Source: Cyclobacterium jeungdonense
GTDB taxonomy: Bacteria > Bacteroidota > Bacteroidia > Cytophagales > Cyclobacteriaceae
Assembly: GCF_010994275.1 (NCBI RefSeq)
Contig: NZ_WMCD01000003.1
Location: forward strand, 186,001-250,000
Direction: 5' to 3'
DNA length: 64,000 nt
Part shown: positions 16,013 through 24,827 of the stretch, piece by piece
Numbering within the stretch: position 1 is the stretch's first letter
Layout: every line of letters begins with the position of its first letter
Program-made: the position numbers and the translations under genes
The notes under the pieces: model-generated
Databases searched by the model: none
The model's input: only the letters and a program-made list of their open reading frames with translations
Told to the model about the DNA's origin: nothing

Positions 16013-18439
16013 CTAATCCTCTGGTAAGCTCCAATCGTTTTGGTAATAGCCACTGGCCAAAATTGCTTCCAAACCTACCACTGGCAGATCTGCCCGGAAG
16101 ATCACGTAATCCGGAAAGCCACTTCCCCCGGCAAAATACTGGTTGGCAAATAACGTCTGTCGACCGGCATTTCCCGTCCCGCTGATGACCGCCACCGATC
16201 GCTGAGGATGGTCTTTTCGCGGCACCATAAAATACGCTCCCAAATCCTCTCCGGAATAAACGGTTTCCCCTACCCGGATTTCCTTTCGGTTTACCTGTAT
16301 GGGGCTATGTGCCAGGAGCAGGTTCCAAGCCCGGTTGGTATCGGCATTTCCATACAGGATAACGCCCCGATCCCCATGGACTGCCAGATCAAATTCCCTA
16401 TCCGCGATAATGTCAACGGCTCCATTGCCCCGGTAATACCAGGTTTCTGCATCCAAACGGGCTTTATTGTAGGCCCATTCCTTTTCCTCCTTGCTTCCGG
16501 ATGTCCCATATATCAGGATCATCCGGTGATTAAAAGGCTCTTTAAACGTGCCATTCCGATAAATTCCTTTATCATAAGGGTTTGGTGTCTGACCGAATTC
16601 CCAGGTTTCCTGGCTTCGGTGGAGGTAAAGCATGTTGTCGCTATTTTTTACCCACTCCAGTCGTATTCCATCCAGTTCCAGGGTAAGGAGTGAATCCAAT
16701 GGGAAATTGCTGACATCCAGGCCCAGGATTGAAACATTTTCGGTGGTTCCAGAAATGCCAGATCGATCCGGGGCTCGCTCAAGTTTAACCCGGCTGTATT
16801 CCAGGGGCACCGTTTGCTGTTGGATATGCGCCCATTTGTAGGAATCGGAAACGGCTGGGTTGGCCGTAGTAAAGTCGATGGTGTTTACCGAGGAATCTGC
16901 TGGAATTTGGTGCCAGCGAAAGTAGTCAAAGAGGGGCGGCCAGTCCACGCTTTCGCTGCCAAACCAATGGCTACCTCCCGGGTATTCGAAATAACTGAAA
17001 TCCGGATGAAACGCCGCCAGTACACCTCGCATTTGCCGGGCGTAATTTACCGGAACCACCCGGTCGGCATCTCCATGGTGGATGTACACGCCGGAAGCCT
17101 GGTAATTATGCGCCAGTTGGATGACATCGCTGGGGTTGCTGGCCCGAAGAAGGGTTTTTTCCGTGTCTGTGGATGCGTTTTCTGGAATTCTACCGTCTGC
17201 CGAACCATAGCCCATCAAGGTGGGATAGCCGGCACAGGGGGCAATGGCCGCCCACTTGCCGGGATAGGTAGCACCCAGGTACCAGGTACCGTGTCCTCCC
17301 ATGGAATGGCCGGTCAGATAAATGCGTTCGGGATCTGGCCGGTATTTTTCTCTGGCGATTTCCAGCACCTCCAGCGCATCGATTCTCCCCCAATCTTCCC
17401 AGTTAAAGCCTCGGGGTCGCCGATTAGTTGGGGCCACCAATACGCCCCAGTCCTTAAGGGAATACGCTCGGGCCTGACCAATGGCTTCCACACCGGCCCC
17501 ATGAACCGAAAGGAAAAGTGCCGGATTATCGTCGGGACCGCCTTTTTGCGGAGCTACTCCATAGTATTGCACGCTCCCATCGATCTGGCTGATAAAGGTT
17601 TGCTTGTAATGTTCTTCGGTCCCATCCCGTGCATACAGGGCTATCTCCTGGGTATCGGAGACCTCTTTGCCGACATGCAGTTGAAGGGTGCAGTTGTATT
17701 CTCCTTTTTCTGTCATGGCACTGGCATCCACTTCGAAGGGCACCTTTCGAAAAGTCATGGGAGGAATGTGGGGTAAGGTTACCATTCGGGATCGACCGTT
17801 TATACTTGACTCCAGCTGCGCATCTTGTATGGGTCGGTCCGTAGCATTGATGACCACCACTGCGCCGGTCATCTGGTCGGACTCACTACCCAGAACTTTG
17901 TCCGGCAGGGTGGCATCAGCGACGTGCAGAGTAACGGGTTTCGGATCCAACTGCAATTCGGCACTGATCCCGGACCAAAGCCCGTTAAACCTCACCATAA
18001 TCTTATTTTCTCCTTTTTTAAGAGAAACTGGAAGGAACAGCCAACCGTCTCCATAAATATCGCCGGCACGCGGTATCCCATTTACGTACACCATGCTATT
18101 GCCACTGATTTTTAGCAACGCTTTTTGCGATTTATCGGAATTATAGCTGAGGTAAAGGTACCCCCTGCGAAGTCGGCCCGTAAATTTCCCCTCCTCATTC
18201 GCCGAAAGAGACTTCCATATTTCTTCCTTACCCGATATATAGGATTGTCCTTCCGTCGGGGAAGGAAGGGTTCCGACCGCCAGTGCATGTGCCAGTGGAT
18301 CCGAATAGAGCACCTCCCGGCCATAGCTGTGCACATTTTCAACATAAAGCCCCTCGTTAAAAGCGTGAATGGATTGAGTTTGGCCAGGAGCAATTCCTTG
18401 AATCACTAGAAAAAACAACAGAAAAAAAGACAGTTTCAT
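16013..18439 (-). CDS. Large secreted prolyl-oligopeptidase/esterase-like hydrolase
   Basis: 808 residues with a signal peptide ending near GIAPGQTQ. The N-terminal part (about 30-270) is beta-rich and resembles accessory sandwich domains. An alpha/beta-hydrolase domain follows, with the oxyanion region FLSVHGAGVEA, nucleophile elbow YLTGHSMGGHGT, acid region HHGDADRVVPV and the catalytic His in YPGGSHWFG. The C-terminal 250 residues form another unassigned domain. Annotation pipelines usually name such proteins prolyl oligopeptidase family or PHB-depolymerase-like. It probably acts on a peptide or ester in the periplasm or at the surface. Confidence 0.8.
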   Translation of the reverse strand: MKLSFFLLFFLVIQGIAPGQTQSIHAFNEGLYVENVHSYGREVLYSDPLAHALAVGTLPSPTEGQSYISGKEEIWKSLSANEEGKFTGRLRRGYLYLSYNSDKSQKALLKISGNSMVYVNGIPRAGDIYGDGWLFLPVSLKKGENKIMVRFNGLWSGISAELQLDPKPVTLHVADATLPDKVLGSESDQMTGAVVVINATDRPIQDAQLESSINGRSRMVTLPHIPPMTFRKVPFEVDASAMTEKGEYNCTLQLHVGKEVSDTQEIALYARDGTEEHYKQTFISQIDGSVQYYGVAPQKGGPDDNPALFLSVHGAGVEAIGQARAYSLKDWGVLVAPTNRRPRGFNWEDWGRIDALEVLEIAREKYRPDPERIYLTGHSMGGHGTWYLGATYPGKWAAIAPCAGYPTLMGYGSADGRIPENASTDTEKTLLRASNPSDVIQLAHNYQASGVYIHHGDADRVVPVNYARQMRGVLAAFHPDFSYFEYPGGSHWFGSESVDWPPLFDYFRWHQIPADSSVNTIDFTTANPAVSDSYKWAHIQQQTVPLEYSRVKLERAPDRSGISGTTENVSILGLDVSNFPLDSLLTLELDGIRLEWVKNSDNMLYLHRSQETWEFGQTPNPYDKGIYRNGTFKEPFNHRMILIYGTSGSKEEKEWAYNKARLDAETWYYRGNGAVDIIADREFDLAVHGDRGVILYGNADTNRAWNLLLAHSPIQVNRKEIRVGETVYSGEDLGAYFMVPRKDHPQRSVAVISGTGNAGRQTLFANQYFAGGSGFPDYVIFRADLPVVGLEAILASGYYQNDWSLPED

Positions 18440-18492
18440 AGGGAAAGATTAGTGGTACACAATGGTTTATATGTAGGCTACTAGGATATCTG

Positions 18493-18762
18493 TCAAAGAT
18501 AGGCCAGCAGCAGTTTTCCTGTTGCCACCAGTCGGCGAATAGTAGCCATGTGACCGGAAAAAGCCTTACTGACCTCATTTTTATCATCAGGTGCTGTGCT
18601 GCCAGTCTCAATAATGGCCAGTACGTAAGATTTCATTCCATAGGCATCCGCTCCAAGGCTATCAGGCAATACGGCATCGTAGCAAGGGTTGGTTTCTTGC
18701 GCCAAAGAGGAAAATCCCGGCACCGCAAGTAAACAGACATAAATCAGTAATTTCATAGCCAT
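18493..18762 (-). CDS. Truncated secreted YciI-like protein
   Basis: 89 residues, with a possible alternative start at ATG 18756. The signal peptide ends near SSLAQE. The sequence SYVLAIIETGS, then SGHMATIRRLVATGKLLLA, matches the first half of the YciI domain as found in exported Bacteroidota proteins, where LLLAGPF and roughly 60 more residues are expected. Here it ends LLLAYL-stop, so the domain is cut in half. It follows the disulfide reductase gene by 14 bp, as a likely operon tail. It is probably a non-functional remnant. Confidence 0.65.
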   Translation of the reverse strand: MAMKLLIYVCLLAVPGFSSLAQETNPCYDAVLPDSLGADAYGMKSYVLAIIETGSTAPDDKNEVSKAFSGHMATIRRLVATGKLLLAYL

Positions 18763-18776
18763 TTACCGGAATGCTC

Positions 18777-20168
18777 TCAATCGGCGGTTTTAACCTGCCC
18801 CATTAGGTTGTTGAGGCTTTCGGCCAGAGTTGGATGGGCGATAGGCAGGTGTTGGATTTGATCATAGGGAACCTTACCTACCATGGCCATTTGCAGCACG
18901 GCCATGATTTCACCCCCATCCATACTCAAGATGGTGGCTCCCAGAATTTGCCTGGTTTTAGGATCTACCAGCACTTTAAAAAAGCCTTTTGTTTCGTCCG
19001 TTTCCAGGGCTCTTCCGGAATGTTTCATCCAAAACTTACCTGTATGGTAAGGGATCTCTTTTGCTTTCGCTTGCTCTTCATTTAATCCTATGCGTGCCAA
19101 TTGTGGATCCATAAAGACGCAGTAGGGTATCAGTCTGTCTTTTTTTGACAGGCTGGTATTACCTTCATAGATTCTGTTAAATGCCAGGTAGGCGTCGTGG
19201 TAGGCCATATGGGTAAAGGGAGGGCTTCCGGCCACATCTCCCAGTGCATAGACACCCGGCACGGAGGTTTCAAAGTTTTCGTCTACGACTATATGGCCGC
19301 GATCACTCAGGGTCACGCCAATGGTTTCCAGCCCCAGCGCTGCACTGCTTGGCTTTCGGCCGGTAGCTACGAGCAGGTGCGAACCACTGACGCTGCCTTT
19401 ACCCGTTTCATCTTCATAGGCAACTGTAATCTTCCCATTCGTAAAGCTGACTTTTTTGGCATCAACATTAACTTTGGTATTGATCTGTTCTTCTTTGAAG
19501 ATGGATGAAATTTCTTCGCATACATCTTTATCCTCTTTGGGAACCAGGCGTGAAGCCATGTCCATAATGGTGACCTTACTTCCAAAGCGGCTGAACATCT
19601 GGCCAAACTCCAATCCGATATATCCGCCTCCCAACACAATCAGGTGTTCGGGCGTCTCCTCCAGTTCCATGATGCTCGTGCTGTCGAGAAAGGGACTTTC
19701 CGATAGTCCTTCGATAGCTGGGATCCTGGGAGTGGATCCTGGATTGATAAAAATTTTATCCGCCTCCAGTTCCAGGTCTGATTGCCCCTCCCGTTCCACA
19801 CGAACACTTCGATCTGATTGAAAGACAGCTTTTCCCATAAGGATGGTGATTTGTTCGGATTTTTCCAACCCTTTGGATGCTCCGCCCCGAAACAGGTCGA
19901 CAATATAGTCCTTTCGTTTTTTGACGTTTTTCTGATTGACGCTATAGGCTCCAACGTCCACCCCGAAATCTCCTGCCCTACTGACCAGATGGGCTACGCG
20001 TGCCGAAGCGGCCATGGTTTTCGTGGGAGAGCAACCGTCGTTAATGCAGGTGCCGCCGATGGCTCGTTTTTCGATCAGCGCGACCGATAGCCCCTTATTG
20101 CCGATCTTCTTGGCCAGGGGCATGCCTGATTGACCGGCACCGATAATGATGGCATCGAATTTTTCCAT
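18777..20168 (-). CDS. Pyridine nucleotide-disulfide oxidoreductase (mercuric reductase/lipoamide dehydrogenase-like)
   Basis: 463 residues. FAD-binding GAGQSGMPLAKKIG lies at the N-terminus, the redox-active disulfide in GGTCINDGCSPTK (about 40-52), the NAD(P)H-binding motif LGGGYIGLEFG near 175, the second FAD motif YALGDVAGSP near 310, and the C-terminal dimerisation region with HPTLAESL (active-site His-Glu pair as HPTLAE). It is a soluble flavoenzyme of the mercuric reductase type. The MerR/MerT genes and the N-terminal HMA domain are absent, so mercury detoxification is not supported. DUF427 lies 6 bp upstream, in an apparent operon. Confidence 0.9.
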   Translation of the reverse strand: MEKFDAIIIGAGQSGMPLAKKIGNKGLSVALIEKRAIGGTCINDGCSPTKTMAASARVAHLVSRAGDFGVDVGAYSVNQKNVKKRKDYIVDLFRGGASKGLEKSEQITILMGKAVFQSDRSVRVEREGQSDLELEADKIFINPGSTPRIPAIEGLSESPFLDSTSIMELEETPEHLIVLGGGYIGLEFGQMFSRFGSKVTIMDMASRLVPKEDKDVCEEISSIFKEEQINTKVNVDAKKVSFTNGKITVAYEDETGKGSVSGSHLLVATGRKPSSAALGLETIGVTLSDRGHIVVDENFETSVPGVYALGDVAGSPPFTHMAYHDAYLAFNRIYEGNTSLSKKDRLIPYCVFMDPQLARIGLNEEQAKAKEIPYHTGKFWMKHSGRALETDETKGFFKVLVDPKTRQILGATILSMDGGEIMAVLQMAMVGKVPYDQIQHLPIAHPTLAESLNNLMGQVKTAD

Positions 20169-20174
20169 AAGGGC

Positions 20175-20468
20175 TTATTCTTCTACCTTGACACCTTTCC
20201 AGAAGGCAACGTGATTTTTAATTTCTTTTGCAGCATCCTTAGGTTGGGGATAAAACCAAGCCGCATCCCGATTGGTGTCTTCTCCAATTCGAATGTGATA
20301 ATAACTGGCTCGACCTTTCCAGGGACATTCGGAAGTGGTGTCTGAAATTTCAAAAAATTCCCTTTTCAAGGATTCAGGTGGGAAATAGTGGTTGTTTTCT
20401 ATTATCAAAGTCTCGTCAGACTGGGCAAGAATCTTATCTTTCCAAATGGCTTTCATAGGATTTGGCAT
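20175..20468 (-). CDS. DUF427 domain protein
   Basis: 97 residues from ATG 20468 (MPNPMKAIWKDKI). A longer TTG start at 20507 would lie inside the rluB terminator hairpin and is rejected. DUF427 landmarks are visible: LAQSDETLIIENNHYFPPES, the turn ECPWKGRASYYHI and AAWFYPQPKDAAKEI. These small beta-rich proteins have no established function. It lies immediately upstream of the disulfide reductase, with only 6 bp between them, so the two are probably co-transcribed and may share a redox-related role (inference). Confidence 0.88.
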   Translation of the reverse strand: MPNPMKAIWKDKILAQSDETLIIENNHYFPPESLKREFFEISDTTSECPWKGRASYYHIRIGEDTNRDAAWFYPQPKDAAKEIKNHVAFWKGVKVEE

Positions 20469-20504
20469 CTTTTCGAAATAAGTTAGCCAAATCCCTGCTA
20501 AAAA

Positions 20505-20537
20505 CAAAAAGCGGCTTATTTCTGCCGCTTTTTGTTT
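20505..20537. terminator. Terminator overlapping the end of rluB
   Basis: CAAAAAGCGGC pairs with GCCGCTTTTTG around an 8-base loop, followed by T-rich sequence on both strands. The hairpin includes the last codons and stop of rluB, and it sets an upstream limit for the DUF427 transcript. Confidence 0.75.
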
Positions 20538-21574
20538 TTGCCTTTGTTCAGGTATTTTAGGTTGATTACCTCTTTTTCATTGAGGAACCGGTATTTTCCC
20601 CGGGGGATGTCTTTTTTGCTCAGACCGGCAAAAGCCACCCGGTCCAGGGCAGTCACTTCGTATCCAAAATGAGCAAAAATTCTGCGCACAATCCGGTTTT
20701 TTCCGGAATGGATTTCCAGGCCTAAAATAGTTTTGTCCAGAGAAAGCACCTGTAAATCGTCCACCTCGGCAAGGCCGTCTTCCAGCGTTATCCCATCTCG
20801 TATGGCGTCCACATCGTTTTTACTGATGGGTTTGTCTAGCGTTACCTGATAGATTTTTTTGATTTCGTAAGCCGGGTGCGTAAGTTTGGCAGAAAGTTCG
20901 CCATCATTAGTAAAAAACAACAAGCCGGTGGTATTTCGGTCGAGCCTACCTACTGGAAACAGGCGTTCCTCACAGGCGCCTTCCACCAGGTGCATGACCG
21001 TTTTCCTTTCGAGGGGATCGTCCGTGGTTGTAATAAAATCTTTGGGTTTATTTAGTAAAAGGTATACCGGTTTTTCTGGCCGGATAGATTTCCCTTTATA
21101 GGTCACTTTGTCCTTTCGTAATACTTTGTAGCCCAGTTCGGTTACTAATTTTCCGTTAACCGCAATTTCTCCCTTTTCGATCAGGCTATCCGCCTCTCTT
21201 CTGGAACAAATGCCGGCATTGGCAATGAACTTATTCAGTCTGATTTCGGCTTCCTCTCGGGGAAGGGTCTTTTGAATGGCTTTTAAATTGTATTCCGGCT
21301 GGTTTTCGGATTTCTCCTTACCGGCTTTGCTTCCTCTTTTAATGGGAGAATAGGGTTTTCGAAATGGCTTCTTTTTTTGATCTTTTTCTTCAACGCTACC
21401 GTAAACGGGTCTCTCGTTTTTTCCACGTCCTTTGTATTCCCTTTTTTCAGGGACTTCATTTTTTTCGGGTTGCTGGGGCTTGTTCCTGGAAGTGCGGGAC
21501 TTATTATCTGAACTGCGCTTATTTTTGTCGTATTTCCTGGAGGAATCTCCTTTGGAAGCATTGAATTTTTTCAT
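20516..21574 (-). CDS. rluB: 23S rRNA pseudouridine synthase, RsuA/RluB family
   Basis: 352 residues. About 100 N-terminal residues are highly basic and disordered, a common extension in Bacteroidota. An S4 RNA-binding domain follows (RLNKFIANAGICSRREADSL), then the synthase domain with catalytic Asp in FPVGRLDRNTTGLLFFTNDG and the RsuA-family C-terminal segment HSGKNRIVRRIFAHFGYEV. By family it modifies a uridine in the 23S rRNA peptidyl-transferase region. It lies 130 bp downstream of scpB on the same strand, a frequent pairing in bacteria. Confidence 0.92.
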   Translation of the reverse strand: MKKFNASKGDSSRKYDKNKRSSDNKSRTSRNKPQQPEKNEVPEKREYKGRGKNERPVYGSVEEKDQKKKPFRKPYSPIKRGSKAGKEKSENQPEYNLKAIQKTLPREEAEIRLNKFIANAGICSRREADSLIEKGEIAVNGKLVTELGYKVLRKDKVTYKGKSIRPEKPVYLLLNKPKDFITTTDDPLERKTVMHLVEGACEERLFPVGRLDRNTTGLLFFTNDGELSAKLTHPAYEIKKIYQVTLDKPISKNDVDAIRDGITLEDGLAEVDDLQVLSLDKTILGLEIHSGKNRIVRRIFAHFGYEVTALDRVAFAGLSKKDIPRGKYRFLNEKEVINLKYLNKGKNKKRQK

Positions 21575-21704
21575 AATAGTTGCAGCATCTCTGCTGTATT
21601 TATAATAGTGTATTTCGTAATCCCTGGTTTTTAGAGACTTGTCCTTGTGAAAGCGGGTGCAAAATTACGCTTTTTTCCGGGATGTTACTATTATTCAGGA
21701 AAAT

Positions 21705-22265
21705 TCATTCCTTTTGATCACCGATTTCATTTTCTTCGGTCTTGAAATCTTTGGGTTGAGGCAGCTCATTCAGGTCATTGATTCCAAAGTATTCCATAAA
21801 TTGGGTGCTGGTGCCATATAACAGCGGCCTGCCAATGCCATCGGATTTTCCTTTTATGGCCACCAGGGACTTTTCAAGAAGCTTCTGCACGGAATAGTCA
21901 CAGTTTACTCCTCTGATTTGCTCGATTTCAGACTTGGTGACCGGCTGTTTGTATGCGATGATGGAAAGGGTTTCCAATTGTGCGGTGGAAAGCCTTTTCT
22001 GGGATTGGTGTTTTTGCAGAATCGCAATGCTGGTTTGATAGGCAGGTTTGGTTAAAAATTGGTAGCCACCTGCTATTTTTTCCAGGCTGAATGCATGTGC
22101 CTCATCCAGGTACTTCTGTTTTAAGGCAGAAATGGCATCCTCCAAATGTTCGACGGGAATTTCAGATTCAAACATTTCTGACAGGCATTTTTGAATCTCC
22201 TCCAAGCCCAGGGGGTCAGGAGAGCAAAATACCAGAGCCTCAATATGTCGGTGCAAAAAATCCAA
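21705..22265 (-). CDS. scpB: Segregation and condensation protein ScpB
   Basis: 186 residues. Two winged-helix domains are recognisable, with the conserved block RLSTAQLETLSIIAYKQPVT followed by KSEIEQIRGVNCDYSVQKLL and IGRPLLYGTS. ScpB is the kleisin-associated subunit of the SMC-ScpAB condensin that organises and segregates the chromosome. Its start lies directly after the stop of the DksA-like gene with one base between them, so the two are co-transcribed. The C-terminus is acidic and short. scpA is not in this window. Confidence 0.93.
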   Translation of the reverse strand: MDFLHRHIEALVFCSPDPLGLEEIQKCLSEMFESEIPVEHLEDAISALKQKYLDEAHAFSLEKIAGGYQFLTKPAYQTSIAILQKHQSQKRLSTAQLETLSIIAYKQPVTKSEIEQIRGVNCDYSVQKLLEKSLVAIKGKSDGIGRPLLYGTSTQFMEYFGINDLNELPQPKDFKTEENEIGDQKE

Positions 22266-22266
22266 C

Positions 22267-22650
22267 CTATTTTTTGGCTAACTTGGCTTCAATGCTGTGC
22301 ATGGTGTGGGGAACGGCCCGTAACCTTTCCTTACTGATTAACTTTCCAGTGTCAACGCATACACCATAGGTGCCATTTTTAATTCTCCGAAGTGCATTCT
22401 CGAGGTTTATAATGAACTTTTGCTGCCGGGCAGCCAGCTGGCTTAAATTTTCCCTTTCCAGCGTATCTGCTCCATCTTCAAGAATCTTCGAGGTAGAAGC
22501 CGTATTATCCGTTCCACCGTCATTTTGCTTGCTCAGAGATCTTTTTAATTGTGCAAGTTCTTCCCTGGCTACGGCAAGCTTGTCATTGATAAGAACTTCA
22601 AATTCCTGAAGCTCCTCCTTGGAATAACTGGTTTTTTCTTCCTGGCTCAT
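22267..22650 (-). CDS. DksA/TraR-like protein lacking the zinc-finger cysteines
   Basis: 127 residues. The N-terminal coiled coil (SKEELQEFEVLINDKLAVAR and on) is followed by NALRRIKNGTYGVCVDTGKL and ERLRAVPHT, the classic DksA/TraR C-terminal layout. Only one Cys remains of the four zinc ligands. This cysteine-poor form is usual in Bacteroidota, where the fold holds without zinc. A role at the RNA polymerase secondary channel is inferred from the family. It is the first gene of an scpB operon and is divergent from DUF1080. Confidence 0.88.
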   Translation of the reverse strand: MSQEEKTSYSKEELQEFEVLINDKLAVAREELAQLKRSLSKQNDGGTDNTASTSKILEDGADTLERENLSQLAARQQKFIINLENALRRIKNGTYGVCVDTGKLISKERLRAVPHTMHSIEAKLAKK

Positions 22651-22956
22651 ACTACGGTTCTTTTTAAAAATTTCTCTAAAATACAGTGACTATTCCGAAA
22701 TCAAAAATCTATTATCCCTTATTTATAAGGGAGTAATCGGAGTTAGCGCGCTTCAACTGCATATAATTTTAAATCCAGTTTGGAAATACCCAAAAGGATG
22801 TTTATAATTTTTCCTTTTCGGTTTTGGCAACGATATTCTTTTGTATGTGAATATGAAAGGAATTTTTAAAACCGGATTTAAAGAACTTACTTGAATAATA
22901 CCGTTTATTGTAGTAATTTTCAACTATACTACAACAATAAACCAATTCTTATTCCG
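22651..22956. other. Divergent promoter region, DksA-like / DUF1080
   Basis: 306 bp of AT-rich sequence separate the divergent genes. It must hold two promoters, but no box is clear enough to place and no hairpin or repeat was recognised. Confidence 0.4.
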
Positions 22957-23589
22957 ATGAAAAAAATTATATGTATTGTTTTACTTGCCTTTATTTCAAT
23001 TTCCTTACAGGCTCAGAAGGCTGATAAAGACGGCTGGATCAAACTTTTTAATGGCAAATCGTTTAAAGGCTGGAGCATCAGTGAAAATCCGGAGTCTTTT
23101 TCCATAGAAGATGGAGTTATTAAGATCGATGGCCCGAGAGCCCATCTTTTCTACACGGGTAAAGTCGAAAATCATGATTTCGACAACTTTGAATTGAAAA
23201 TGCAGGTTAAAACCATGCCTAATGCCAATTCAGGTATCTTTATCCACACAGCCTTCCAAGAAGACGGTTGGCCGGAGAAAGGCTATGAAATTCAGGTTAA
23301 TCAAACGCATGGAGATTGGAGAAAAACGGGTAGCGTGTACAGTTTCAAAGACGTTAAAGAAACCTTTGTTTCGGACGGGGAATGGTATACCCAGCATATC
23401 ATCGTGGAAGGAGATCAGGTAACCGTAAAAGTGAACGGTGAAGTAATCAATGAGTTCACCGAGGCACAAGACAGAGGAGATATCGGAGATAGTCAAAAAA
23501 AATTGAGCAGTGGCACCATTGCGTTGCAGGCACACGACCCAAAAAGTGTTATCTATTATAAGGATATCATGATCAAGCCGCTTCCCTGA
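22957..23589 (+). CDS. Secreted DUF1080 (3-keto-disaccharide hydrolase-like) protein
   Basis: 210 residues from ATG 22957, which gives the signal peptide MKKIICIVLLAFISISLQAQ; in-frame upstream starts add an unlikely 22-residue leader. DUF1080 hallmarks are GWIKLFNGKSFKGW, NFELKMQVKTMPNANSGIF and GYEIQVNQTHGDWRKTGSVY. This concanavalin-like fold occurs in enzymes acting on 3-keto glycosides and in many uncharacterised exported proteins. Position before an Ldh-family oxidoreductase and near two Sus loci fits keto-sugar processing; that link is inferred. Confidence 0.87.
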   Translation: MKKIICIVLLAFISISLQAQKADKDGWIKLFNGKSFKGWSISENPESFSIEDGVIKIDGPRAHLFYTGKVENHDFDNFELKMQVKTMPNANSGIFIHTAFQEDGWPEKGYEIQVNQTHGDWRKTGSVYSFKDVKETFVSDGEWYTQHIIVEGDQVTVKVNGEVINEFTEAQDRGDIGDSQKKLSSGTIALQAHDPKSVIYYKDIMIKPLP

Positions 23590-23675
23590 CAAAGCAAGAT
23601 AATACGGGCTTCACATTCATTTGACATCCGGTTTTCCGTTTAGGGGAGTCGGATGTTTTTAGTTAACCCAAAAAA

Positions 23676-24767
23676 ATGACCAAGGAGGAAAGGATAAATT
23701 TTGACCCGGAGAAATTGAGACAGTTTACCTTCAGGGTTTTTGCGCATTTCGGTATTCCGGAGCAGGATGCCCATCTGGCTACGGATGTCCTGGCATATAG
23801 CGATGAGCATGGAATTGACTCTCATGGCATTGCCCGATTAAAGACCTACACGGATTTGTTGCAGGCTGGAAAGATAAATCCCCGGCCAAGGTTGAAAATA
23901 ATCCGGGAAAAGCATGCGGTAGCCACCGTGGATGGAGATAATGGTTTGGGATTAGTCATTGGTCCCAAGTGCATGGAAATGGCCATAACCAAAGCCAGGC
24001 TTCATGGTCAGGGCTCAATTTCCGTATTTCATACCAACCATTATGGGGCGGCCGGATATTATCCCCTGATGGCCGCGAAACAAGATTTTATTGGAATGTC
24101 TATGACCAACACTACAAAAGGTGTAGCGCCCTTTAACGGAGTAGAGAAAATGTTGGGAACCAATCCATTGGCCATGGGTTTTCCTACAGGAGAAGAGCCT
24201 GTTGTGCTGATGGACTTTGCCAGCAGTACGGTTGCCTATGGCAAACTGGAAATTGCCAGCCGGGCAGGAGAGAAGGTGCCTTTGGGCTGGTGTCTGGACG
24301 AAATGGGGAAGCCGACAAAAGAACCCGAACGAATGATGAATGGAGGGGCTTTACTTCCCTTAGGTAGTACCCGGGAGGGTTCGGGCCATAAGGGCTATTG
24401 CCTTGGAGGGATCGTGGATATTATGAGTGCGGTCCTGAGTGGTGCGAACTGGGGCCCGTATGCCATCCCTTTTGCCATTGACTCACCCCAGTCCGAAAAG
24501 CAGGTCGGTAAAGGCATCGGGCATTTTTTTGGAGCCTGGGATGTGGAGGGGTTTCGGGACTTAAGGGAATTCAAGCAGAATATGGATGAATGGATACGGA
24601 CCATGAGAGCAACTGCCCATTTGCCGGAAAAACCAAAAGTGAAGGTTCCCGGAGATCCGGAATGGGCCGCTTACAAAATACGGATGAAGAAAGGCATTCC
24701 CTTGCAGGTGCCCGTGGTTAGGGATTTGCAGGCTATCTCGGCGTCCCTGGGTATTCCGCTTCCATAG
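23676..24767 (+). CDS. Ldh-family (malate/L-lactate dehydrogenase-like) oxidoreductase
   Basis: 363 residues, cytoplasmic. The type-2 malate/L-lactate dehydrogenase fold is shown by DEHGIDSHGIARLKTY (with the conserved catalytic His), HTNHYGAAGYY, GTNPLAMGFP, VLMDFASSTVAYGKLE and GHKGYCLGGIVDIM. The family reduces or oxidises 2-keto/2-hydroxy acids with NAD(P), including ureidoglycolate and sugar-acid derivatives, so the substrate cannot be fixed. It is on the same strand as DUF1080 (86 bp) and the DUF922 gene (60 bp). Confidence 0.9.
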   Translation: MTKEERINFDPEKLRQFTFRVFAHFGIPEQDAHLATDVLAYSDEHGIDSHGIARLKTYTDLLQAGKINPRPRLKIIREKHAVATVDGDNGLGLVIGPKCMEMAITKARLHGQGSISVFHTNHYGAAGYYPLMAAKQDFIGMSMTNTTKGVAPFNGVEKMLGTNPLAMGFPTGEEPVVLMDFASSTVAYGKLEIASRAGEKVPLGWCLDEMGKPTKEPERMMNGGALLPLGSTREGSGHKGYCLGGIVDIMSAVLSGANWGPYAIPFAIDSPQSEKQVGKGIGHFFGAWDVEGFRDLREFKQNMDEWIRTMRATAHLPEKPKVKVPGDPEWAAYKIRMKKGIPLQVPVVRDLQAISASLGIPLP

Positions 24768-24827
24768 CCCGAATTCAGAACCTGGCCGACCAAATTGGCG
24801 TTATGCAGGTAGAAAGGAAAATCGCTC

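Noticed and set aside
16814..17776. 320-codon plus-strand ORF
   Set aside because: It lies entirely antisense to the large secreted hydrolase, whose minus-strand frame has a signal peptide and a complete Ser-Asp-His hydrolase core; the plus-strand product has no domain pattern.
18777..20168. Mercury resistance gene merA
   Set aside because: No MerR, MerT or MerP genes, no N-terminal metal-binding domain; only the general disulfide reductase fold is supported.
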